64,000 bases of DNA from Symsagittifera roscoffensis (Eukaryota; Xenacoelomorpha; Acoela; Convolutidae): contig NC_087068.1 in the NCBI RefSeq assembly GCF_963678635.1, forward strand, positions 59,071,896 through 59,135,895. Reading direction: 5' to 3'. The position numbers and the translations under genes were made by a program. Below the pieces are notes generated by a model. The model made no database searches. It was not told the origin of the DNA and saw only the letters and a list, made by a program, of their open reading frames with translations. Of the stretch, positions 1 to 11,600 are shown piece by piece. Each line of letters opens with the position of its first letter. Position 1 is the stretch's first letter.

Positions 1-118
1 CAAGCCACGTTTCAAAACTCCAAGGTGGGTCTGAATTTGCGGATGCCCAAAATACTGGGATTCCTAGATCAGTCCTATTATCCTGAGCAGTGAAACCGGA
101 TCCTGCTGGCTGCGCCAT
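1..118 (-). CDS. gag N-terminus of an LTR element, cut by window edge
   Basis: An ATG at 118-116 opens 39 codons with no stop, running off the left edge. It starts MAQPAGSGFTAQDNRTDLG and contains VFW and DPPW, closely parallel to the start of the intact element's Gag (MAQP...RTDLLGVSVFW...DPP). The primer site at 117-102 (TGGCGCAGCCAGCAGG) matches the tRNA-Ser 3' end at 14 of 16 positions. Confidence 0.8.
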   Translation of the reverse strand, partial: MAQPAGSGFTAQDNRTDLGIPVFWASANSDPPWSFETWL

Positions 119-560
119 GTGGTAACTAACAATACCTCTGAGGTTGTATAGTGAAAACTGAAGTGGTTTCGAAAGAGTTTAATTAACCATAATGAAACCG
201 TTTCTTTTCTGTTGTTAGTTTGTTACTGACTGTGTTCTTAGCCACAGGCCTGAGAGATTGACTCTCTTGAATTTCTAAAAGGTCACGTATTCTTTGACCT
301 TGGTTTTTATAATAGAATTATATAATTTATAGATAACAATATGTATAGCACTATCAAGGTCAATATGTGATGACTATCTGATTACTGCGATAGCAGTGGC
401 AGATATAAGTAGCACTATCAAGGCCAATATATATGAGGACTGCATAGTTACTGCAATGGCAGTAGCAGTTGCGGTACCACACTAACTATCTTAACTGAGG
501 AACTATCGGCAATGTTTTGTTGTTGTTGATTTTCCAGTGAACTGATTTTCAGTGTTAACC
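118..560 (-). repeat. probable LTR of the left-edge element
   Basis: Upstream (in minus sense) of the gag ATG. The LTR ends CCACA directly before TGG. Its other end is not resolved, so 560 is an arbitrary limit. It contains two roughly 65-bp direct repeats (about 345-410 and 410-475) that share AGCACTATCAAGG. Confidence 0.45.
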
Positions 561-689
561 TCATTTTTACTGCTACGTTTTCTAATGTTTCGTGGCTTTC
601 TTTCAGTTTAACAATTCATCATTATTTTCGTTCCGACCTTTGAAAATGGGGAGGAACTTTGTACTAGGGTGTGTTTTAGTTTTTTTTGT

Positions 690-1145
690 TCAACCTTTTG
701 TTTTCCACGCAAAATCGGCTACCACAAATGATCATCGGAGAGGGTTCAGTGATATATATTTTAAAAGCCCTTTCAGTCGTGATTCGAACAACATTATTAA
801 ATTTCAAAAGTTTTCAGTGTCGAGAAAAACCCGTTTTTTTTTTATATTTTTGATTTTTGGTTTAATTTCGATCTAATTAGTAAGGTAGTTAGGTTATTTA
901 AATTAATTTAAGCCGTGAAAACTTAGTTTTACTCACCTTAAGGTAGTTTTTAGCGCAATTTTGTGAATCAAAAACTTGAAAATTAAAAAAAATTTCCGCA
1001 AAATTTTTTTTTTCGTTTCTAGTCATTATTTTCAAAAACTGTTTTCCAATTGACCTATTGTACCATGTCTTTTGTTCAGATTTTTTTATCACATAATGCA
1101 AAAAAAACACTAATTTGAGAAAACATTGCACAGTAACCGGCTATC
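690..1145 (+). repeat. dispersed repeat family R4
   Basis: Shares its core (ttttccacgcaaaatcgg, taccacaaatgatcatcgg, aaagccctttcagtcgtgatt) with the reverse strand at 51590-52150 and, more weakly, 53640-53960, 54180-54400 and 56280-56545. It has no coding capacity and its ends are undefined. The 94-codon frame inside it is not a gene. Confidence 0.6.
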
Positions 1146-1957
1146 CTTGTTTTCTCTTTCTCTTATTGTCATTACGATTTTTTCGCTTGACTTTGGGAAA
1201 TGGTTCAAATTTCTTCAGCAGTTACCGTTTTTTACGCTATTTTTTAAATTGTAATAAGCGAGTTCGAAAGCATTCCTTAACGAATTTGAAGAGTTTAAAA
1301 ACAAATCAGAAGACAAGCCAACAAAGTTGCTTAAATCAGCCTGAAGTTTTTTCTTAAAATACGATCATGAAAAGTGAAAAGCCACTCAACTATTAATGCT
1401 TTGTAAATCTCATCGCTCGTTCTTACCTTGAATGAATTTGCTTCTTCTCAAAAATCAGCAAAAGCAAGAAAGACATCAAAATTAAATTACTTTTCGTATC
1501 TTGTACATTATTCAAATTTGATTCAACAACTTTTGATACAAGAAACATGCATTACAATTCAAAAATTTGGCACATATGCTAGGACTTGAACTAACTACAG
1601 AGTAACTTCTGATCGACTTATTAGAAAAAATCTGATCAATAATTTCATTTATTCTGATCGAATCAATCTTATCAGGATCTTCAGAATCTATGCAGCTAAT
1701 TTTCTATATTCTTATCTTAAAATTGTAAGCGTAATTTTCCATTTAACTATTAAACAACAATCAGATGATTTTGCAAGAACGAAAACATTCTACTTGTATT
1801 TACATTTACTTAAATTTACAAAAAATATATATAACATTCAAAATAAATATCTTTAAGCTACTTAAGGTGCATTTTACATAAGTTGGATAATTTACATCTA
1901 ATTTAAGGATTTTCTGTGCTTTCCTATGGCAAACATAGCTGATATTTTTATCATAAT
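1146..1957. other. no gene seen
   Basis: AT-rich sequence with nothing recognised apart from the probable 3' flank of the minus-strand gene (1648-1957). Confidence 0.5.
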
Positions 1958-2671
1958 TTACAAATGTAACGCTTCGCGAATCTCATTGATCATTATTTTT
2001 CGTTGCTGCGCTACACTTTGTTCATTTTGGAGTCTTTGATTTGCAATATCCACTTCAAAATTGGTCTCCATCTTCGAATATTCCTTTTGAAATGAATCTT
2101 CGACCAAATCAGAATCTGTCATAGTTTCATTTTTACTCACACTTTGTTCACTTTCAAAACATTCCGCCATTCCCGTTAGAAGCATTGACTCGTCTTGAAA
2201 TTCAGGTCTGTTGACAATCAATTTTTTCAGCGCCAACTTTGAAATGCCCAGGTCTACGCAAAACAAGTTATCCCAGTCTAACTGCTGGTTAAGACTTTCT
2301 AAAGTGTGTATCTTCCCAGAATTGCAAGTCAAGGGACCATACACAGGTGCAGACGGTATCTGGAACTCAGTTGTATTTGAATCAGTCGAGTTCATTGCAG
2401 ATTTACTCGAAGCAGATTGAAATGCTGCTGTTGGGGTTTGTTGTTCTTGTTGACCTGCAGACGGGGATGGAATGTTGGTTCGATTGAGGGAAGAGACGTG
2501 CAGTTCGTGTTCGATCCAAGAGAGATTCGCTTTTATGATGTGGTGAGCCTGCACCAGGGAGATTCTGCCCTCAGCCGTGCTCCACACCAACTGACACCCA
2601 TTCAGAACCTGCACATCAAAATAACACCAGTTCAATTTGGTGCGCAAATACTTTTCATTCTCCATTTTGTC
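1958..2671 (-). CDS. unrecognised gene, terminal exon
   Basis: 237 codons plus stop. The acceptor is ttaaatgtttgatcag|GAC, preceded by a pyrimidine-rich tract, phase 0. It starts DKMENEKYLRTKLNWCYFDV, then a strand-like segment, then an acidic, Gln/Ser-rich tail ending NEIREALHL. Codon content is clearly less AT-rich than the flanks. A possible AATAAA on the minus strand lies at 1653-1648, about 305 bp past the stop. Confidence 0.65.
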   Translation of the reverse strand, partial: DKMENEKYLRTKLNWCYFDVQVLNGCQLVWSTAEGRISLVQAHHIIKANLSWIEHELHVSSLNRTNIPSPSAGQQEQQTPTAAFQSASSKSAMNSTDSNTTEFQIPSAPVYGPLTCNSGKIHTLESLNQQLDWDNLFCVDLGISKLALKKLIVNRPEFQDESMLLTGMAECFESEQSVSKNETMTDSDLVEDSFQKEYSKMETNFEVDIANQRLQNEQSVAQQRKIMINEIREALHL

Positions 2672-5600
2672 CTGATCAAACATTTAAACAAGAAAATATA
2701 ACAACATCATCGACAAAATTCAACTTCTTTAAACACTTTTTTTCCAAATTTTTTTTCGAACCAAAAAAACGGACATTATGTTCTAAAGTTTGTTTAACAA
2801 TTAAACTTTTATAGCTAACTATATTTTTCCCAGTTGTCCACCCTACAGCTGACTCGCAATTTCTCCGAAAACAATTACCTGGTCGTCCAGAACTGAAATG
2901 GGGACATCGTCAGCAAAGTTTTTCTCGGCATCCACTGCATTTGCTCCTGGCCCAGCTGCTCGAGATGAGCCACTCTTCACAAATCTGTTCAACTTCTGAC
3001 CCAGTATTTCCACCTAATCCAACAGAAAATTAAGTTTTTTGTTAAAATTAACCCAATTTGAGAAAACTGGATCAATAGGTAAAACTTTTATTACGCTGAT
3101 AAATCTGATAACTAGTTTCCACTTTCGAAATCAGAAATTTGATCACTGAAATTAGTTTCCACTTTCGAAATCAGAATTTGATCACATTTTTCGTGACCTT
3201 TAAACTTTAGCTGTTCGATAGTTGAGTTTGCCTTCCTAACAATGGAAATGCACTTAACTTTAGAAAAATCACACGTCCAACCGCAAAAAAAATCAAAACT
3301 GAGCGCGTGAACAAATTTTGAGACATTTTCCTGAAAAAAAAAAAGAAATCATCACAACCTATATAACAGTATTCACTACGTTCATTACTCTTAAAAACTA
3401 ATGGCGTTGGCTTCACTGACATATCTGCTCTCACTGAATGAGAGATCAATCAATCCCCCTCAGTTTCTTCCTTCATTTGTTCTAAAACCCACAGTCGGCA
3501 TCAGAGCAATTCGTTGCAAGCAACAATTCGCAGTACTTCTGAAAAGGGGCAATTTGCACCACGCCATATTTTGTCGCCGTAAAAAAAACAAATCAGATAA
3601 AAAACAAGATGAAAACTTCGAATTCAAAAAAAAAAGAAAATGGAAATCAAAAAGAAAAACCACCAAGTTGTTTGAGACTGTGTTATTTTGGTCTAGGCGG
3701 CACTGTTCGCATTTTTTTTTACTTTGAAAACTAATTAGTTTTTGGAAGTTCAATATAGAACGTAATAGCGGCTCCAGACTTATTTGTCTTTCGTTTTTAA
3801 CTGCTTGATAAAACTGCTCGATAAAACTTGAGAAAACTGTTTGAGAAAACTGGATCAATAGTTAAAACTTTTATTACGCTGATAAATCTGATAACTAGTT
3901 TCCACTTTCGAAATCAGAAATTTGATCACTGAAATTAGTTTCCACTTTCGAAATCAGAATTTGATCACATTTTTCGTGACCTTTAAACTTTAGCTGTTCG
4001 ATAGTTGAGTTTGCCTTCCTAACAATGGAAATGCACTTAACTTTAGAAAAATCACACGTCCAACCGCAAAAAAAATCAAAACTGAGCGCGTGAACAAATT
4101 TTGAGACATTTTCCTGAAAAAAAAAAGAAATCATCACAACCTATATAACAGTATTCACTACGTTCATTACTCTTAAAAACTAATGGCGTTGGCTTCACTG
4201 ACATATCTGCTCTCACTGAATGAGAGATCAATCAATCCCCCTCAGTTTCTTCCTTCATTTGTTCTAAAACCCACAGTCGGCATCAGAGCAATTCGTTGCA
4301 AGCAACAATTCGCAGTACTTCTGAAAAGGGGCAATTTGCACCACGCCATATTTTGTCGCCGTAAAAAAAACAAATCAGATAAAAAACAAGATGAAAACTT
4401 CGAATTCAAAAAAAAAAGAAAATGGAAATCAAAAAGAAAAACCACCAAGTTGTTTGAGACTGTGTTATTTTGGTCTAGGCGGCACTGTTCGCATTTTTTT
4501 TTACTTTGAAAACTAATTAGTTTTTGGAAGTTCAATATAGAACGTAATAACGGCTCCAGACTTATTTGTCTTTCGTTTTTAACTGCTTGATAAAACTGCT
4601 CGATAAAACTTGAGAAAACTGTTTGAGAAAACTGGATCAATAGTTAAAACTTTTATTACGCTGATAAATCTGATAACTAGTTTCCACTTTCGAAATCAGA
4701 AATTTGATCACTGAAATTAGTTTCCACTTTCGAAATCAGAATTTGATCACATTTTTCGTGACCTTTAAACTTTAGCTGTTCGATAGTTGAGTTTGCCTTC
4801 CTAACAATGGAAATGCACTTAACTTTAGAAAAATCACACGTCCAACCGCAAAAAAATCAAAACTGAGCGCGTAAACAAATTTTGACTTTTCCAGAAGAAA
4901 AAAAAACAAAAAGAAAACATCACAACCTATATAAGAGTATTCACTACGTTCATTCTCTTAAAAGCTAATGGCGTTGGCTTCACTGACATATCTGCTCTCA
5001 CTGAATGAGAGATCAATCAATCCCCCTCAGTTTCTTCCTTCATTTGTTCTAGAACCCACAGTGGGCATCAGAGCAATTCGTCGCAAGCAACAATTCGCAG
5101 TATTTCTGAAAAGGGGCAATTTGCACCACGCCATATTTTGTCGCGGTAAAAAAAATAAATCAGATTAAAAAAAACACGATGAAAGTTTCGAATTCAAAAA
5201 AAAAGAAAATGGAAATCAAAAAGAAAAACCACCAAGTTGTTTGAGACAATGTTATTTTGGTGTAGGCGGCGCTGTTCGCATTTTTTTTTACTTTGAAAGC
5301 TTATTAGTCTTTGGAAGTTCAATATAGAACGTAATAGCGGCTCCAGACTTATTTGTCTTTCGTTTTTAACTGCTCGATAAAACTGCTCGATAAAACTTCT
5401 GCTTTCTTTATAAAAGTACCGCTATTCTTCAAAAAGGATGTTCCTTATCATCTTTTTTCGACCGGAAAGATTAGCTTTCTCCGAAAAAATTCACGAACAA
5501 CAATCATGCATTCTTTTACCATTCAAAAAATTGGTAGTGAAAAAACATAGTCAACTGACAGTTGGAAAAGGGTAATGAACGCAAGTAAACAGAAAAAAAA

Positions 5601-8600
5601 TTGACTTTGTTGAAAAAATCTCACTTTTCGAATTTCGAAGAAAAAAATAGATGCCCTTTATGCTCTTTGACATTCTAGAAAAGTTTATGATTGGGGCTTT
5701 ATAGACAATATAAACCCAGCTTGCAAAAACTGGATCAATAGCTGGAAATATAAAAAAAATAAATCCACTTTCTAAACTAGACATTGCTCACATTTTTTGC
5801 GCCATTTCCACAGTTTCTTATTTGGAGAGTGCTATTTACGTAACTTCCAGCAGATGAATTTCAATTGAACTCAAAAAATCATATATGCCTAAGTGCATTC
5901 ATAAATGCATTAATATGTCTGAATGCACATTTGTAGTTATTAGAGCATTTAAAGACCCTTTCCTGTAAAAAAAAACGTTAAAAAAATCACCAACACCTAT
6001 AAAAGCGTCTTCACTATGTTCATTAATTTTAATTAGTTCTCCGAACCTATATTTTAGATGCAATATGCGTCAAACATCTGTAGTTCCCTGCAACTTTTTG
6101 CTCGTAAAAAGTATTTACTTAATGAAAAATTAAGTTTTGATGGCCATTTTTTTTCAAAAACACTCACCGAAGCTTTTACAGTGTCTTTTAAGGCATCTCC
6201 AGCTGAAATTGGTCGCAAGAATATTATGGGAGTTTCAATTGAATTTTTCGCCTGCATGGACAAATTTCTGTTTGTTCCGCTCACTCAAGGCGAAATTTAA
6301 CAGCAAATGGAAATCAGTGAGTTCACTAGTAGTAGGAGCACAAGCAACAGTTAAAAGGAACGATTGAACAATTATGCAGGGTTTTGAGCACTTCTAATTA
6401 TCAACGCAGGCAAAGTTGCAATTCGCCAATACCAACAAAGAGGTGGTCAACAGAAAGTTCGAAAAATAACAAAGACCAAGATAACCGAGAACTGATTAAT
6501 ATTTTCTGAACATCTTCAAGTTTATAATTTCTAAGAAAAAAACACCATGTTAAAGCTCTTTGACTTTCGAAAAATTATATGATAAACACTTTTTTTCCAT
6601 AAAAACACGTGATCCGCTTAGAGGTAATGAGCTAACCGAGATAGCATGGAATTCAAATCGGAATAAAATTTGAAATGGATATTTTCCATCACAACGTGAT
6701 ACTATCTACAACCACTAAAAAATCACCAGGAAAAAATGAATTAGTTCTAAAACGCGAGAAAATACCGATAGAAAAGCATCAGTAATGAAAATCTGTTTGC
6801 CAATTGTGCGGTGAAATTATGACTTCTATTGAAATCGACACCCATGAAAACACCCGAATACCAAACAACTTCGTTCGTTAACACTTAAAAACTGCAGCAA
6901 TAACAAATAGCAAAATGCGAAGAGATGCCTTGAAAAACAACATAGCCCACAGAAAACTGGATATTACCAATTGGTTTAAGAACATTGACGAAAAAACAGA
7001 TTTACTTTCAAGCTTTAAAAACCAAAGAACAAAATATCACCTATAAAATTGTGTAAATATTGAGTCAGAATTTTTGTGATTAAAAACTTTTTTTGATAAG
7101 TAAAAATTTTTTCCGCTGGTTAATCCACTTAAAAAATTCTTTCGCGGAATTTTCACTTTTACGAGAGCATAACTAGCCTTTTGTTTGGCAAAGGAATTTC
7201 AAACGAACTTCAAAGAAACTTTCATAGTGGTTAAATCAAATCACTCAACTCGTTTAGTTTATTCCATTTCATTCTGGTGCTAGACACAATTGACAGGTAC
7301 TGACCTTCGGAGCGTCTACTACCTTCGGTTGACCTCTTATTTAGTATTTTTATGATCTTGGTACAATCCAGTTGGTTATTGATATTGGAAATTAAACGAC
7401 ACGAAATCAAGCCCTTCAACAGGGCGCAGCAAGCAGGACAGGGTGGGAGAAAACCCATTAGAAATTTTGTCTTTTTGGCCCCCGAAACAGCTGAACCAAC
7501 AATGCTTTGGGAGTTCTGGATCAACCGCTTCCAGTGGGGAATGGTAGCAAAACACTCGATAAATTCGGCAAATTTTTACTTTGCAAGTACTTTTACACCA
7601 ACGCAAATAGCGGGCTTAGCAGCGGACGTAGATGGAAAACTGTGATTGGAACCAGAACAAATTTGATTCCCAACTTATACTAGTGCCTCGGGGAAAAAGG
7701 ACAAGACGAACTGCTAAAAAGGAGACCACACCTGGGCTTGGGGGCTACGCGCTATCCAAGGGCGCCAGATGCCCTTGATGGAGAATTCAAAAAGGAACAG
7801 AATCAGACTTATTAAGTGTTCAAACTATTATCACGCAAGCAACGCATTCCATTCAGCTCTAAGCGGTCTTGCAGCAAGATGCACCTTCGGATTACTGAAG
7901 ACAAGGATACTAAGAGTCATCTTTATCGTCAATATGACAAACAGGGAAGCTCAAAAAGAGCTATGTAGATAGACGAAAACCCCAGAAGAAGTGTACCTCA
8001 TAGCGCTGTCATATGAAAGTGCTGACAAATACGAATAGACTTAAGTATCGACAGCCGAGGGATCAAGCGCTACAAGTGCACCGACCAGAGGAGGACTGCA
8101 GATTAAAACAGAACCGGTGGGTGTAATCAGAGGCGGATACCGGAAAAACCGGGGCCGCGACGTAGACAATTCCAAGGGAGAGGACAAATCCGAAGGGAAA
8201 CAAAAGTGGGCGAACGCTGATGCTATAACTGCGATAAGCCAGGATTTACTAGCGAGCATATGAGCAAATGCGCCGCAAAAAGGGCGACATGCTATTTCTG
8301 CAGAAAAGTGGGCCATTTTGAAAGGACATACCGGGTGAAGCGAAAGAGTCGCGGACGACCACCGCTCGGAATCATGTTGTCCGTGATTTTCTTGGCCCTG
8401 AATCATTCCGAATGGGTGACGACACGTCACAGAGCAAGAGCTCCGTGGGGTGGGTTAACACATCACCGCCGCAACAGCACTCGTGGGATTCGGAGAGTTC
8501 AAGAGACTACTTGGTTATATCGATTAGATCGAAAAAGAGCACCGAACTGCGAGTTGCAGGCACAAAACTACCAATTGTAATCAACGAGAAAAGGACTAGC

Positions 8601-11600
8601 GTAAAGATCGATAGCGCATCGCCGGTATCGATCATCACGATCGGAAAGCTCCAAAATGTCTGGGCGCCGCAGTAGTGAAACTATGCGACTTAACACCGGA
8701 GGATCGAGCATTCCAAGATTAAGGAAACAATCCGCTCCACTTACTTCAACGATGAAGGTGAACTTGGCGTCCAATGGCTGGGCGACGTCAGCATCCATTA
8801 AAGTGATTGGAGGAAACCCTCCATCAATAATTGGACGGGACCTGATGGCTGAACTGGGACCCCAGTTAACACAGAAGGCACCGGGGAGCACGTGATGCCA
8901 CTACAAAATGAGAACGCCGAGGAAAAGCGTGGCAGGATTATTTTAGTAAGCAATTTTCAAATCTTTTTACGCGGTAAGTTGTAAGATCAAGAGTTATATG
9001 GTGCAGGCAGATTTTTTGAAAACACAACACCCATTCAGCAAAAAGGTAGACGAGTCCTCATAATTTTATAAGAAAAAGTAGCTAGGGAAATAAATAAATT
9101 GTTGCACCAAGGGCACATCGAAGAATTTGACGACTGTTAGGAGCGATATTTCGTTTCTCGGTAAAAAAAACAGTTCAAAAAAAAACGGTTAAGAAAGTCG
9201 GCTCCGTAAAACTCGCACTGGCAGCTCGTGAACTAAATAATTAAGTGCTTAAAAATAAAAACCAAATGCCGAATATCGAGGAACTTGTGAACACGGTCGC
9301 ACAGACAATTAGCAAAGAAACTACCGAGATATTTATTTTTCAACTATGGAATTAACGCTTACGGATAACTGCCGCTCAGACCGAAAACTAGTGTGCAGGG
9401 AAGCTTTTCGTTATTTGGTGGTAAATCAACAAGAACGTACCGATTTAAAACAGATTTCTACGGGTAAACCACGATGCCAGCGGAATTTCAAAAGGTTTTG
9501 GATTCGATTTTTTCAAAATTCCACAGGCACATGCCTTCATCGATGATATATAAAACAACAACAAAAGGATCGGAGAGCGAACAACGTTTCGCGCAACGAG
9601 AATAAGAGTGGTTCGGGCATAAAATAACCTCGACAGGAGTTACCCCGTTCATCCGAAAGACGGAACTGATCGAATCACTTAAACCGCCTCGCACATTATC
9701 GCAACTCAAATCGTTTATGTGATCGATCCACAGTTTGCGTAAATATATGCTGGCGCTGGCTGAAGCATCGGCGCCGTTACGCCTGCTACTCAGCAGGAAA
9801 AACGAATATTTGTGGACACCGGAATGCCAATTGTGGAACTAAAACATTTTGATGTACACAAAGATATTAGGAGTGTCTGCCACGCAAGACATCACGGATT
9901 GGTAGCCGTGCTTGAACAACTCGGACCCGAAGGGTGGCGGCCGATCTCACTTGCATCGCGTTATTTTAAATTAGCCGAAAAGAGGTACTCAACAAGCGCA
10001 TTTGAAATGCAGGCGGTATTATGGGGTGCGGAGTTTTTTCGAAGTTATGGTTTGGGATTGACTCTAAAGTTATTGCCGACTATAAAGCGTTGGCATCGTT
10101 ATTGAACGGGAATAATAAAAAAAAACAGAATGTTGTTCAGCCGCTAAAAGGATGGCTAGGGAGATTAACTCCAATCGACTTCCAAGTGGAACATAAACCG
10201 GGGGCTAAAACTGGACTGGCAGATTTTTTTATCCCGAAATTCAAATAGTTTAGCAAAACCAGTTTTAAATTATGATAGTATGTTTACAGTGGCAAAGATA
10301 AATTCTATTCGTAGCGCCCTCGGATTTATAAAATCTAAATTATTTGGGGGACTGGATAAAAAAAATCAGCAATAACTCAAATGAGAAGATATCAGCCAAC
10401 AGGAAAGAATAATGCAAATTTCGATCAACAAAACAGCCGCTAGAGGGCCAAATAGCATGCGATAAACGTTCAACCAATCAAAAGGCAGCAATTTGCATAC
10501 GCCGCCGAAAACTCAAAAACAGTTGGAGCGATTTTTAATTTAGGAAACGCAGCAAGAATTCGATCGAAAATAAAACTGAAACGATGGAGAAAACATTCCG
10601 AAAGAGCGATTTTTAATTTAAGAAACGCAGCAAGAGTTCAATCGAAAATAAAACTGAAACGATTGAAAAAACATTCCGAAAGCTGGAAAATTTTATGAAG
10701 AGGCATCCGAGTATCGATACGAGTGACAGCGGAGATGATAGAGTGGAGGAAGTAAATGGAGAGACTAAACTGCATGCAATTACGACTGAAACAAGCAGCT
10801 TGAAAACGAACATCGTCCTATCCATTCCTTCGGAGATCAAGGGAGAAAGTTTTCCTCCGGTGGACCCGAAAACCCGAAAAACTGCATAACGTTTTTAGTC
10901 CCGCGAAACTGTAAGGAGGTCCAAAAAAACACTGCCCTCCCTGAATGGTTTAACCTCCGGTTCATTGCATCGCAATACGCCTCAGAACCTCAATTACCAG
11001 CTGGCTACGAGATGGTAAGAGCAAAGGACCCGGATATCCAGCAGAAAGTCCACAACATGCATCGTCAAAACTCGCAGTTTGTCAAGATTTTCCATGTACG
11101 CTATAAATGGACGACAAGCTCGTCTTATCCAACACTCTACACAAAGCCATCAACAACAGAATGCACCACTACCACCATGGCAAATCAAACATGTTCACGG
11201 CGGCGAAAGACATTTGGTTTTTTATTGTTCACCGGAACATCGCGGCGATGGCGGAAAACTGAAGATAATGTATTGCGGCGGGTAAGAATCTTAAATCTAT
11301 GTGTAACAGGAGAGATCTACGTTGAATTCCGGAAGCAAGGTAGCCAAATGAATCATTGCAATTGAATTTCTGTGGGCCCTTTAGCTATTTAAATGAATCT
11401 AAAAAAAAGCGTAATAGTAGCTGTCGACCGATTCTCGCTTTGGCCATCAGCGATGGTCTGCGGAAAAAACCACTCGGATAAAATTCTTAAGTTCCTTAAA
11501 TCATATAAACAAACATGAGATGCGCGTGAGGAAAAACCGGAACCCTTGGATAAAATACTCGAACGGGTCCTCGGAGCGTTACGATTTTCGAACAATGCAA

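Noticed and set aside
592-876. 94-codon plus-strand frame with a hydrophobic start
   Set aside because: It lies within dispersed repeat R4, whose other copies are not open.
3401-4640. Repeated 108- and 132-codon frames on both strands
   Set aside because: They recur only because the 782-bp unit is triplicated; they are basic, homopolymer-rich and not open in the third copy.
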